This document shows positions 28,190 through 36,502 of a DNA stretch of 64,000 nucleotides, piece by piece (positions within the stretch are counted from its first letter, which is position 1; each line of letters starts with the position of its first letter). This DNA is from JBHJGS01 sp050331575. Lineage in GTDB: Bacteria > Pseudomonadota > Alphaproteobacteria > Sphingomonadales > Rhodothalassiaceae. Both the position numbers and the translations under genes were made by a program. The stretch lies in the NCBI GenBank assembly GCA_050331575.1, contig JBHJGS010000006.1, forward strand, positions 53,276 through 117,275, read 5' to 3'. The notes under the pieces are model-generated. The model was not told the origin of the DNA. It searched no databases and worked only from the letters and a program-made list of their open reading frames with translations.

Positions 28190-28705
28190 ATGACGTCGCC
28201 CGTGGCGGTCAAAGAGATCTTTTATGCGCACGATATTGAAAATGTTATGCAGCTCGATCTCTACAAATTGTGGCGTCGCGCTCGGCCGGATGGGGCGGCG
28301 ATACCGCGCCGCTGCGACCTACCACGCGATCAGTTGCAGCGGCATCGGGGCCACTTGATGATCTCGGAGCTGGACCGCGCCAATGAGCGCATTGTGCAGC
28401 GCTTTGCCGCTGACCGGTTTCGTGCCCTGCAGGCCCATCTGGCGCCGGGGCACGACGTCATGCTGGGGTGGCAATCGCAAGCCCGGCACCGGGAGATCTT
28501 GATGGTGGTGGATCTGTTTAAGCGGCCGATTCTGCTGAGCTATCATGTCGATGATGTCGCCGCGGAACGCCGGCGCGCGATCTTGGCCCTGCTGCTGCCC
28601 CTGGCGGAAGACGGCGAAACCCCGCAGATGGTCTTGCACCACGCTGTCATCGCGGACAGCCTGAACAGCTATGGCGCGGTCACCGCCAATGATTCGGCCG
28701 GATAA
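28190..28705 (+). CDS. PAS_5-type (DUF1320-like) regulatory protein
   Basis: A 171-residue soluble protein resembling the alphaproteobacterial PAS_5 family: a short N-terminal helix with LYKLWRRARPDG, a basic segment RRCDLPRDQLQRHRGHLMISELD, and a PAS-like core that covers the middle of the chain. No transmembrane segment, catalytic motif or output domain is visible. Members are often stand-alone sensory or signalling proteins with unknown ligands. A GGGAGA ribosome site precedes ATG 28190. It converges on the DUF421 gene, with repeat copy C between them. Confidence 0.6.
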   Translation: MTSPVAVKEIFYAHDIENVMQLDLYKLWRRARPDGAAIPRRCDLPRDQLQRHRGHLMISELDRANERIVQRFAADRFRALQAHLAPGHDVMLGWQSQARHREILMVVDLFKRPILLSYHVDDVAAERRRAILALLLPLAEDGETPQMVLHHAVIADSLNSYGAVTANDSAG

Positions 28706-28759
28706 ATTCGCCGGTGCCGCCGGCTCCTCTCCGCCCGATTGAAACTGCGTGCCCGAAGC

Positions 28760-28848
28760 AGGCGGGCTTCGAGCACGTTGCTCGCCGCATAGACCGCGGG
28801 CCTTTTGCCCCGATCGATCGCGATCGCGATGGATCGGATCATGGCCTA
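28760..28848 (+). repeat. Dispersed palindromic intergenic repeat, copy C (best preserved)
   Basis: It carries both arms of the family. The left hairpin is GAGCACGTTGCTC (28771-28783). Then come GCGGGCCTTTTGCCC and the large palindrome CGATCGATCGCGATCGCGAT plus GGATCGGATCATGGCCTA. It lies between convergent PAS_5 and DUF421 genes. Its terminal CTA (28846-28848) is the complement of the DUF421 stop codon. Confidence 0.85.
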
Positions 28849-29382
28849 CGGTTTTGGCAGGGGCGCCAGGCCGTCGACATTCTTCAAGGCCGTGGGCGGC
28901 TGGGTGCGCTCCTGCTTTGGGAACACGCTGAAGGTCGCGTCGCTTTCGAAGATCACCCATTGCGCCTGGTCGAATCGCGCCAGACCATTGCTGCGTAACG
29001 CGGACATCAGCTCGGCTTCGGTCACGCGCTCGCGACGCATGGCGCCTCTCAGCAAGTGTCCGTCGGCCAGCAGCAGGCGCGGCTCGGTCTTGACCATGCC
29101 CTCCATGCGTTCGCTGCGAAAGCTGATCCAGGTGACGCCGTGTTGCAGCAGCACAAGCATGAGGATGGCGAACAGCGATTCCACCAGGGTGACCGATTGC
29201 ACCATGGCGGCAGCGACCAGCGAGCCCATGGCGACCATCAAGATCCAGTCGAAATTGTTCAGCTGTGAGGTCGTGCGTTTGCCGCTGACGCGCACAAACA
29301 CAATGACCGCGACGTAGAGAAGGGGCGCATTGATCAAGGTCTTCAGCAGGATGCTGAAGCCATCGAACACGAAGGGCGGCAT
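28846..29382 (-). CDS. DUF421 (YetF/YcaP-like) membrane protein
   Basis: A 178-residue protein with two or three N-terminal transmembrane segments (about residues 10-85) and a cytoplasmic alpha/beta domain containing the DUF421 signatures RVSGKRTTSQLNNFDWIL and RRERVTEAELMSALRSNG. Family members are linked to stress and sporulation in Firmicutes; their biochemical role is unknown. A perfect GGAAC-N17-CGTT EcfG-type promoter sits about 45-70 bases upstream, which suggests general stress control. Its TAG stop is formed by the edge of repeat copy C. Confidence 0.85.
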   Translation of the reverse strand: MPPFVFDGFSILLKTLINAPLLYVAVIVFVRVSGKRTTSQLNNFDWILMVAMGSLVAAAMVQSVTLVESLFAILMLVLLQHGVTWISFRSERMEGMVKTEPRLLLADGHLLRGAMRRERVTEAELMSALRSNGLARFDQAQWVIFESDATFSVFPKQERTQPPTALKNVDGLAPLPKP

Positions 29383-29424
29383 GGCTCGGGCGCCTCGCGG
29401 CTCATCTGTTTTATCCGAGCTATC

Positions 29425-29450
29425 AACGATACAGTCACGGCGGGTGTTCC
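29425..29450 (-). promoter_or_regulatory. EcfG (general stress) type promoter of the DUF421 gene
   Basis: Minus strand GGAAC (29450-29446), 17 bases, CGTT (29428-29425). This is an exact match to the alphaproteobacterial EcfG/SigT consensus GGAAC-N16/17-CGTT. Initiation near 29416 would leave a leader of about 35 bases before the ATG at 29382. Confidence 0.65.
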
Positions 29451-29466
29451 AGACGCGCTCCAGAGA

Positions 29467-29522
29467 CGGCGGGCCTTGTCATCCAATCAATCGCGATGGC
29501 GATTGCTCAGAGGATGCCCCTA
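29467..29522 (+). repeat. Dispersed palindromic intergenic repeat, copy D
   Basis: GGCGGGCCTTGTCATCCAAT, then CAATCGCGATGGCGATTG, then GAGGATGCCCCTA. It has the conserved left block and right edge with a diverged palindrome. It lies at the 3' end of the DUF1491 gene, and its terminal CTA (29520-29522) is the complement of that gene's stop codon. Confidence 0.7.
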
Positions 29523-29840
29523 GATTTGGTCGATATCGAACCGGCTGGCCGGATCGTCGATTTCCACGACCCAAAGGTCGCGGTCGAAGCGTCGGCGTTT
29601 GGCAATCAGCGCATCGGCCTCGGCTTCTGCGCGATCCGGCAAGGGCTGCCAGATCTGCTCGCCGTCCGGACCGGTGGCGGACTCGCGCAGCAGGCAAAGC
29701 GCGCCGGACCGCCGCACCTTCAAAAGGATCGCCCCCCGCTCAGCGTCGCCGCGGAACAGCAAGGCGGCGAAGGCATCGGCACTATGGGCCTGGGCCATCA
29801 AGGCGCGGACCCGGAAGTCGCTGGTCAAGCGTGCGGCCAT
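29520..29840 (-). CDS. DUF1491 family protein
   Basis: Short cytoplasmic protein (106 residues) matching the alphaproteobacterial DUF1491 pattern: RLTSDFRVRALMAQAHS at the N-terminus, a central RGDAERGAILLKV stretch, and the C-terminal DRDLWVVEIDD motif. The function is unknown. It has no transmembrane segment. The stop codon falls in dispersed repeat copy D, and the next gene downstream on the same strand is DUF421, 137 bases away. Confidence 0.85.
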   Translation of the reverse strand: MAARLTSDFRVRALMAQAHSADAFAALLFRGDAERGAILLKVRRSGALCLLRESATGPDGEQIWQPLPDRAEAEADALIAKRRRFDRDLWVVEIDDPASRFDIDQI

Positions 29841-29990
29841 GCCGTGGGACCCTTTTGGTATGCGGAAAGTTTTGTTGTCTGGGGCAGGCGGTCCCGCTTA
29901 GGCTGACTTGCCTGCCTTGGGGCCGCCGCAGCCGCCCGATATCCTCCGGCGCTGATTTTGTGCCGAGCCTGATTTGGAGAAACCTACGCC

Positions 29991-30581
29991 ATGACGCCTC
30001 ATCATTTTCTCGTCCTTCTGTTTCTCAGCGGAATGCTCGCGGCGTGCGACAGCGCTGAACAAAATCGGGGCGAAGCTGATCGTCAAGCCACGGACGAACC
30101 GGAGAATGACGAAACGCTGGCTGACTTAGGCTCAGATGTCGAGGCCGGCCAGGTCAATCAGCAAGACGCGTATCTTGAGGCCTATGCCCGCCGCGAGGAT
30201 GTGGTGGTTCGCGACAGCGGGCTGATGTACCGCGTGGTCGAACAAGGCAGCGGCGATCGTCCCGATCCCGGCGAACAGGTGCGGGTGCATTATCGCGGCT
30301 CCCTTATCACCGGTCAGGAGTTTGACAGCTCTTATGCCAGGGGCGCGCCGGCGGAATTTCCCTCTGACCAACTGATCCCGGGCTGGGTCGAGGCGCTCAG
30401 TCTGATGCAGGAAGGCGCGGTGTGGGAGCTGGTGATCCCGCCGGATCTGGCCTATGGCGAGTCCGGTCGCGGCCCCATCCCAGGCGGTGCGGCGCTGGTC
30501 TTTCAAGTCGAGTTGCTGGAGGTGCTGGGCGACGCCGCTTCCGGCGAGGACGCCGAAGAGCCGGCCGAACCGACGCCGTAA
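29991..30581 (+). CDS. FKBP-type peptidyl-prolyl isomerase lipoprotein
   Basis: Periplasmic prolyl isomerase tethered by a lipid anchor. The signal peptide ends with the lipobox LAAC (Cys19), followed by an acidic linker to about residue 65, then the FKBP domain (about 75-178) with the conserved VRVHYRGSLITGQEFDSSY, EALSLMQEGAVWELVIPPDLAYGE and LVFQVELLEV motifs. A short Glu/Pro-rich tail ends the 196-residue protein. The ribosome site TTGGAGA precedes the start. It converges on another lipoprotein gene 75 bases away. Confidence 0.93.
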   Translation: MTPHHFLVLLFLSGMLAACDSAEQNRGEADRQATDEPENDETLADLGSDVEAGQVNQQDAYLEAYARREDVVVRDSGLMYRVVEQGSGDRPDPGEQVRVHYRGSLITGQEFDSSYARGAPAEFPSDQLIPGWVEALSLMQEGAVWELVIPPDLAYGESGRGPIPGGAALVFQVELLEVLGDAASGEDAEEPAEPTP

Positions 30582-30656
30582 CGGCTTCCGCCGCCGTTGC
30601 GCCACGATCGGTGCGGCGAGCCGGCCGTGCGCGCACCTTGCGCAGGGCCAGGCAGC

Positions 30657-31514
30657 TTACCGCTTGAAATGAACGACGAGCCAAGACGCCGGCGCGTCTC
30701 CCCGGTTTGTGGCGGCATGGCGTCCTGGTTGCATCATGTGCAGGGATCCGGACTGCCAGGTCGTCGCTTGCGGGGTCTGCTCGTCCTCAGCGTCGCTGCG
30801 CCAATCCAGCTCCGCATCGCTGAGCATATAGACGGCACGATAGCCGCCTTGGTGCGTCTGCTGGGTCGCGCCCGCGTCAAGGGTGACACGCACTGCCCTG
30901 AAGCCCTCGCCATCATGCAGCAGGTCGCTATGGGGCCGATCCGTTTCATCGGCCTGGCCGAGCGTGGGTCCAACCTCCGGCAGCGCGCCCGACAGCCGCT
31001 CGAAGAGGACGAAACGGGCCATGTCCTCACCGGTATTGGTGATCTCATGCACGCCGGCGGCGTGGGTGTGCACCTGGCCCTTCTGCCACTGCCGCTCCAG
31101 CACATCATCCTCGCCGCCATAGGCAAGGGCATAATCGCTCAGGGCGTAGATCAGGCGAGGGCCGCCGACATGGCGGGGAATGCTGGCTCCAGGCGGCAAG
31201 GCAATCTCGATGACCCGCGCGAAAGGGCCTTTATAGAGGAATTCCATGACCTCGGGCCGTGCGGTTCCGATATCGGCATAGGGCGCACGATCATCGCTTG
31301 CCTGCGGTGAGACCGGAACGGCGCCGCTATCTTGGTCTGCCGCCGGCGCCTCAGTGACGGTTTCGGCGGAGGGATGGGCAACCATATCCGACTCGTCGCT
31401 GGCAAGGCCGGGATCGCCGGCAAGGTCCTCCTGCTCGCCCTCGGGCTCACAGGCCGCAAGACCGCTGAACAGGATCAAGGCCAGGACGATGTGTCGAAGC
31501 GTAAGCGCGGTCAT
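30657..31514 (-). CDS. Lipoprotein with two tandem cupin-like domains
   Basis: A 285-residue envelope lipoprotein with lipobox LAAC (Cys22). After an acidic low-complexity linker (about 25-90), two halves align with each other: residues about 100-173 (LIYALSDYAL, then WQKGQVHTHAAGVHEITNTG) and about 208-284 (AVYMLSDAEL, then WQSGSLHMMQPGRHAATNRG). This is the pattern of a small beta-barrel duplicated in tandem. Metal-type histidines are partly kept in the first copy only. ATG 31514 is chosen for the GGAGGCAGGA site directly upstream. It lies 81 bases downstream of the ferritin-like gene on the same strand and may share its stress promoter. Confidence 0.7.
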   Translation of the reverse strand: MTALTLRHIVLALILFSGLAACEPEGEQEDLAGDPGLASDESDMVAHPSAETVTEAPAADQDSGAVPVSPQASDDRAPYADIGTARPEVMEFLYKGPFARVIEIALPPGASIPRHVGGPRLIYALSDYALAYGGEDDVLERQWQKGQVHTHAAGVHEITNTGEDMARFVLFERLSGALPEVGPTLGQADETDRPHSDLLHDGEGFRAVRVTLDAGATQQTHQGGYRAVYMLSDAELDWRSDAEDEQTPQATTWQSGSLHMMQPGRHAATNRGDAPASWLVVHFKR

Positions 31515-31595
31515 TCCTGCCTCCATCGGAGAGGGACCGGCCGCCGAGCGTCGTGCGGCGGCCGGGTGTGGGGGCAATGGGGGTGAGCAGCGGCA

Positions 31596-32045
31596 TCACA
31601 GCCGTGCGGCGGCATCTTCCATCCAGGCTCGATGGCGCAGTTCATCTTCATGACCCCGGCGCACGGCCTCGGCGGCCTCAGGCAGGGACCGCTCATGCCC
31701 CAGCAGCCGCTCATAGGCGGTGACGGTGTCATCCTCATTGGTCTTCATTGCGCGCAGGATGGCCTTGTCGCCGGCCAGGTCCGCCAGCGCCACCTTGCCG
31801 GCTGTGATCATGGATTTGGCACCGGTGCTCTTGTGCGGCTCGTGACCATGGCCGCGCACGATCGAAGTGAGATCCTCGATATGACGGATATGGTCTTCGC
31901 GAAACCGGCGCATCTGCGTGACCAACTCTTCATGATCCAGCCGCTCAATGGCGACATCATAGGCTTCCAGGGCGTTATACTCCAGCAAAAGCGCGCTGTT
32001 CAGCGCTTCGACATAATCAGTTTCAGTGGCTGCCATGGTGACCAT
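31596..32045 (-). CDS. Ferritin-like four-helix protein
   Basis: A 149-residue all-helical protein with a ferritin-like arrangement of acidic and histidine residues: LLEYNALEAYDVAI, REDHIRHIEDL and a C-terminal HEDELRHRAWMED. Such proteins may bind a di-iron centre; the exact subfamily (DUF2383/DUF892-like) cannot be fixed by eye. AAAGGAG lies eight bases before ATG 32045. An exact EcfG-type promoter is just upstream, consistent with a stress-protective role. The cupin-like lipoprotein gene follows and may be co-transcribed. Confidence 0.78.
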   Translation of the reverse strand: MVTMAATETDYVEALNSALLLEYNALEAYDVAIERLDHEELVTQMRRFREDHIRHIEDLTSIVRGHGHEPHKSTGAKSMITAGKVALADLAGDKAILRAMKTNEDDTVTAYERLLGHERSLPEAAEAVRRGHEDELRHRAWMEDAAARL

Positions 32046-32080
32046 GTTCGAAACTCCTTTATCGCTTCGGGATATGTCCG

Positions 32081-32105
32081 AACGCCGGATGCACGGCGCT
32101 GTTCC
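32081..32105 (-). promoter_or_regulatory. EcfG (general stress) type promoter of the ferritin-like gene
   Basis: Minus strand GGAAC (32105-32101), 16 bases, CGTT (32084-32081), an exact match to GGAAC-N16/17-CGTT. Initiation near 32072 gives a leader of about 27 bases that carries the AAAGGAG site. Confidence 0.7.
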
Positions 32106-32200
32106 CGTGCGGGACCGTCTTTAAGGCCGGTGGCGGCGGCTTGCCTGGACGGCAATCATCGGCGATGGTCGCGGCGGAGACAGCGAGAGGGACAAGATCC

Positions 32201-32908
32201 ATGGCGGTCCCACTGTACCGCGTGGTCGAGCTGACCAAGACCTATGGCAGCGGTGCCGCGGCGGTGCATGCCCTGCGCGGCGTGTCTCTTGAGATCCCGC
32301 CGGGGGATCTGGTGGTGCTGCTGGGCGCCTCGGGCAGCGGCAAGTCCACCTTTCTGAACATCATCGGCGGGCTGGATCGGCCCAGCTCCGGCCAGGTCTT
32401 CTTCAAGGACCAGGACATCACCGCGCTGGGCGACCGGGGCTTGACCGCCTATCGCCGCGCGCAGGTGGGCTTCATCTTCCAATTCTACAATTTGATCCCC
32501 AGCCTGACCGCGCGCGAAAACGTGGCATTGGTCACCGAAATCGCGCCCGATCCGATGGACCCCGCCGATGCCCTGGCGCTGGTCGGCCTGGAAAAACGCA
32601 TCGACCATTTCCCCGCGCAACTGTCCGGCGGGGAGCAGCAGCGCGTGGCGATCGCTCGCGCCGTGGCCAAGCGCCCGCCGGTGCTGCTGTGCGACGAACC
32701 CACCGGCGCCCTGGACAGCAAGACCGGGGTGGTGGTGCTGGAGGTGCTGGAACGGATCAATGCGGAGCTGGGCACCACCACGCTGATCATCACCCACAAT
32801 GCCGGCATCGCCGCCATGGCGCATCGTCTGCTGCGCTTCGTCGACGGCGGCTTGGATCATGTCGAGTTGCATGAGCAGCGGGTCGCAGCGAAGGAGCTGA
32901 GCTGGTGA
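32201..32908 (+). CDS. ABC transporter ATP-binding protein, LolD/MacB type
   Basis: ATPase of a MacB-like export system. The 235-residue protein has Walker A GASGSGKST, signature LSGGEQQRVAIARA and Walker B LLCDEPTGALD, with the GALDSKTG run typical of the LolD/MacB/FtsE group. I start at ATG 32201, which has GAGAGGGA upstream; an in-frame ATG at 32141 lacks one. The permease gene overlaps its stop, and an HlyD-type adaptor follows, so the three genes form one tripartite efflux unit. Confidence 0.93.
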   Translation: MAVPLYRVVELTKTYGSGAAAVHALRGVSLEIPPGDLVVLLGASGSGKSTFLNIIGGLDRPSSGQVFFKDQDITALGDRGLTAYRRAQVGFIFQFYNLIPSLTARENVALVTEIAPDPMDPADALALVGLEKRIDHFPAQLSGGEQQRVAIARAVAKRPPVLLCDEPTGALDSKTGVVVLEVLERINAELGTTTLIITHNAGIAAMAHRLLRFVDGGLDHVELHEQRVAAKELSW

Positions 32909-35271
32909 TGCCGGTTCTGACCCGTAAGATGCTGCGCGACCTGTGGCGCTTGCGCGGCCAGTTGGCGGCGATCGGTCTGGTGTTGGCCTGCGGCATCACC
33001 ATTTTCGTGATGTTTCTGGGCATGATCCGCTCATTGGAGGAAACTCGCGACGCCTATTATGATCGCAGCCGTTTTGCGGATCTGTTCGCCGAGGCGCGCC
33101 GGGTGCCGCGCACGCTGGAACCGCGGCTCAGGCGCATCGATGGCGTGGCGGCGGTGGAGACCCGCATCGTCGGCGCCGGCCTGCTGGACGTGCCGCGGTT
33201 CGACGAGCCGGTGACCGCGCAGCTTCAGTCGATCCCGGAACGCGGTCGGCCGCAGCTGAATGATCTGACCCTGGTGACCGGGCGCTGGCCCGATCCGGCC
33301 CGCACCGGTGAGGTGCTGGTGTCGTTGGCCTTTGCCGAGGCGCATGAGCTGACACCGGGAGACCGGCTGGGCGCCACCCTGCACGGTGTGCGCCAGCCGC
33401 TGACCATTGCCGGCGTCGCGCTGTCGCCGGAATTCGTCTATGCCTTCGCGCCGGGCCGGATCATGCCGGATGACAAGCGCTTTGCGGTGATCTGGATGCC
33501 CCGGCGCCAGTTGGAAGCGGCCTTTGATCTGGACGGCGCGTTCAATTCACTCAGCCTGACGCTGAGACGCGATGCCCGCCCGCAGCAGGTCATCGATGCG
33601 GTCGACCGGTTGCTGGAGCGCTATGGCGGCACCGGCGCCTATGTGCGCGCCGACCAGATGTCGGAGCGATTTCTGAGCGCCGAGTTGGACCAGTTGAACA
33701 CGCTGGTGCGCATTCTGCCGCCGGTGTTTCTGGGGGTTGCGGCCTTTCTCTTGAACATCGTGATCGGCCGGCTGGTCGCCACGGAGCGCGAAATCATCGG
33801 CCTGATGAAGGCTTATGGGTATTCCACTACCCGCATCATCGGCCATTATCTCTCCCTGGTGATGGCGGTGGTGGTGCTGGCGATCCTTTTGGGCTCGGCG
33901 GTCGGGACGTGGTTGGGCCGGGAACTGGCAGAGCTTTATACCAACTACTACCGCTTCCCGTTTCTGTATTTCCGTGCCGGTGTGGGGCCTTATCTGGTGT
34001 CTGGCAGCGTTGCTGCGGTGGCGGGCGCGCTGGCGGCAGTCACCGCGGTCTCGCGCATTGCCGGTCTAAGCCCGGCAGCGGCCATGCGACCGCCGGCGCC
34101 GATGGATTATTCCCGGGGCCTGGCGGGCGTGTTGATCGATGCGCGCTTTCTAGACGAGACCAGCCGCATGGTGCTGCGGCATCTCTTGCGCAACCCCGGC
34201 CGCGCGGCCTTGACCGTGTTGGGCATTGCCGCCGCCATGGCGCTGCTCACCGGCTCCCGCTCCAACATCGATTCGGTGGAAAAGATGATGCACGTTACCT
34301 TCAATGAGAAGGAGCGGCAGGACATGACGGTAACCTTCGTGGAGCCGCGGTCGCGCGCGGTGCTGCATGAGCTGGCGCTGCTGCCGGGCGTCTTGGCGGT
34401 GGAGCCTTTTCGGGCGGTGCCGGCAATCCTGCAGGCCGGTCCGGTGGAACAGCGCGAGGCGCTGATGGGCGTGGTCGATGCGCCTCGGTTGAACCGTCTG
34501 CTTGACCGAACCGGCGAGGCGGTGCCGCCGCCTGAGCGCGGCCTGATCCTGTCCGCCGCCCTGGCCGACAGCCTGAAGGTCGGCCCGGGTGATCTGGTTG
34601 ATGCGCGCATTCAGGACGGCGCAAGGCCGCGGGTGAGGCTGTCGGTGACCGGCGTGGTGGAGGCTTATGTCGGCACGCCGGCGTTTTTGCATATCGCGGA
34701 ATTGAATGCCGTGATGGGGGAGGGGCCCAACCTCAGCGGGGCTTATCTGTCCGTGGATGCAGCCAGGGCCGACACGCTGTTCCGCCGGCTGAAGGATCTG
34801 CCGGGCGTCGCCGGCGTGGAAATGACCCAGGCCGCCTTCACCACCTTCGAAGAGACCATGGACCAGACCATCGGCATCACCACTGGCATCAATACGATCT
34901 TTTCCAGCCTGATCATCTTCGGCGTGGTCTATAATGCCGCCCGCATCTCCCTGGCCGAACGCGGCCGCGAATTGGCCTCCATGCGCGTGCTGGGCTTCTC
35001 CCGCGCGCAGGTCAGCTTCGTTCTGTTGGGCGAATTGGTGGTTCTGGTGCTGCTGGCCCTGCCGCTCGGTGCGGCCTTGGGCGCGCTTCTCTCTTACTCA
35101 ATCATCCAGTCGTTTTCCTCTGACCTGTTCATCATGCCCTTCGCCCTGCAGCCGTCCACCATCGCCACGGCGGCGCTGATCACTGTGGCGGCAGCGGCGC
35201 TCTCTGGCCTATTAGTGCGCCGACGCATCGACACGCTCAATCTGATCGACGTCTTGAAAACCCGGGAGTGA
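32908..35271 (+). CDS. ABC transporter permease with two FtsX domains
   Basis: A 787-residue inner-membrane protein with an N-terminal transmembrane segment (about 13-34), a periplasmic MacB-like core, a first FtsX domain with three transmembrane segments (about 265-390), another segment near 425-443, a second periplasmic region, and a second FtsX domain (about 665-780). This double layout resembles LolC-fused or DevC-like exporters that use the mechanotransmission mechanism. It starts at ATG 32908 inside the ATPase stop (TGATG); GTG 32905 is an alternative. The substrate is unknown. Confidence 0.9.
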   Translation: MPVLTRKMLRDLWRLRGQLAAIGLVLACGITIFVMFLGMIRSLEETRDAYYDRSRFADLFAEARRVPRTLEPRLRRIDGVAAVETRIVGAGLLDVPRFDEPVTAQLQSIPERGRPQLNDLTLVTGRWPDPARTGEVLVSLAFAEAHELTPGDRLGATLHGVRQPLTIAGVALSPEFVYAFAPGRIMPDDKRFAVIWMPRRQLEAAFDLDGAFNSLSLTLRRDARPQQVIDAVDRLLERYGGTGAYVRADQMSERFLSAELDQLNTLVRILPPVFLGVAAFLLNIVIGRLVATEREIIGLMKAYGYSTTRIIGHYLSLVMAVVVLAILLGSAVGTWLGRELAELYTNYYRFPFLYFRAGVGPYLVSGSVAAVAGALAAVTAVSRIAGLSPAAAMRPPAPMDYSRGLAGVLIDARFLDETSRMVLRHLLRNPGRAALTVLGIAAAMALLTGSRSNIDSVEKMMHVTFNEKERQDMTVTFVEPRSRAVLHELALLPGVLAVEPFRAVPAILQAGPVEQREALMGVVDAPRLNRLLDRTGEAVPPPERGLILSAALADSLKVGPGDLVDARIQDGARPRVRLSVTGVVEAYVGTPAFLHIAELNAVMGEGPNLSGAYLSVDAARADTLFRRLKDLPGVAGVEMTQAAFTTFEETMDQTIGITTGINTIFSSLIIFGVVYNAARISLAERGRELASMRVLGFSRAQVSFVLLGELVVLVLLALPLGAALGALLSYSIIQSFSSDLFIMPFALQPSTIATAALITVAAAALSGLLVRRRIDTLNLIDVLKTRE

Positions 35272-35275
35272 GGCG

Positions 35276-36502
35276 ATGACGCCGAAACTGTTCAAGCGCG
35301 CCATTGCCGCGGGCTTGGTGCTGCTGGTCGCGGCGCTGGTGGCGCTGGCCCTGCGGCCGGAGCCGGTGGCGGTGGATGTGGCTGCAGCGGAAATCGGCCC
35401 GCTGGTCGGTACCATTGATGAGGAAGGCGAGACGCGCGTGCGCGACGTCTATGAGGTGTCTGCCCCCACCTCGGGCCGGCTGTTGCGGCTGGATCTGGAT
35501 GTCGGCGATCGGGTCGAGGCTGGCACCACGCTGCTGGCACGGCTGCAGCCGTCTGATCCGACGATCCTGGACGTGCGCACGGAGGCGGAATTGCGCGCCC
35601 AGAAGCAGACCGCCGAGGCGCAACTGGCCTTGGCGCTGGCCGACGTGCAGCGGGCCGCGGCCGAACGCGATTTCGCCAAATCGGAGCTGGACCGGGCGCA
35701 GGAACTGTCGCAACAGGGCAATGTCTCCGAGGCGGCGGTGGACCGCGCGCGCATGGCCTTCAACACCTCCATCGCGGCCTTTCACCGAGCCGAGGCCGCG
35801 GTCGCCGTGGCGCGCTCGGAGCTGGCGCGGGTGGAAGCCGCGCTGATGGCCCCAGGCGAGCCCGATGATGACGATCCGGACCGCTTTTTCGTCGATCTGG
35901 TGGCGCCGGTGACCGGCCAGGTGCTGCGCATCCGCCAGGAAAGCGAGGCGGTGGTTGTCGCTGGCCAGACCATCCTGGAGGTCGGTGATCCGCGCGATTT
36001 GGAGGTGGTCGCCGATCTTTTGTCTACCGAGGCAGTGCGGGTGGAAGAGGGCGCGCCGGTGGTGATTTCCGGCTGGGGCGGGCCGGATCTGCGCGGCCGG
36101 GTGCGTCGCGTCGAACCGTTCGGCTTTACCAAGGTCTCCGCGCTGGGGGTGGAGGAACAGCGGGTCAACGCGATCATCGATTTCGTCGGCCCGCGTGAGC
36201 AATGGCAGGCATTGGGGCATGGCTTTCGCGTCGATGTGCTGATTGAGGAATGGCGCATCGAGGAGGCCTTGAGCGTGCCGATCAGCGCGCTGTTTCGGGC
36301 CGGCGAAGACTGGGCCTTGTTCGCAGTCGCTGACGGGCGCGCACGGCTGACGCCAGTATCTGTTGGCCGCTTCGGCGCGCAGCGCGCTGAGCTTGAGCAG
36401 GGCCTGGCACCGGGCACGCGCGTGATCGTTCACCCCGGCGGCTCCATCGAGGATGGCACGGCCGTAACGGTGCGACCGCAATCGCTCAATACCAGCCGCT
36501 GA
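35276..36502 (+). CDS. HlyD/MacA-type periplasmic adaptor protein
   Basis: Membrane-fusion protein of the preceding ABC exporter. The 408-residue protein has an N-terminal anchor (about 8-26), a biotinyl-lipoyl half (YEVSAPTSGRLLRL), a coiled-coil hairpin (about 105-195), the second lipoyl half (FVDLVAPVTGQVLRI), and beta-barrel and membrane-proximal domains. It begins four bases after the permease stop. No outer-membrane TolC-like gene is nearby, so it must use one encoded elsewhere or work without it. Its 3' end overlaps the convergent flavoprotein gene by 17 bases. Confidence 0.9.
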   Translation: MTPKLFKRAIAAGLVLLVAALVALALRPEPVAVDVAAAEIGPLVGTIDEEGETRVRDVYEVSAPTSGRLLRLDLDVGDRVEAGTTLLARLQPSDPTILDVRTEAELRAQKQTAEAQLALALADVQRAAAERDFAKSELDRAQELSQQGNVSEAAVDRARMAFNTSIAAFHRAEAAVAVARSELARVEAALMAPGEPDDDDPDRFFVDLVAPVTGQVLRIRQESEAVVVAGQTILEVGDPRDLEVVADLLSTEAVRVEEGAPVVISGWGGPDLRGRVRRVEPFGFTKVSALGVEEQRVNAIIDFVGPREQWQALGHGFRVDVLIEEWRIEEALSVPISALFRAGEDWALFAVADGRARLTPVSVGRFGAQRAELEQGLAPGTRVIVHPGGSIEDGTAVTVRPQSLNTSR

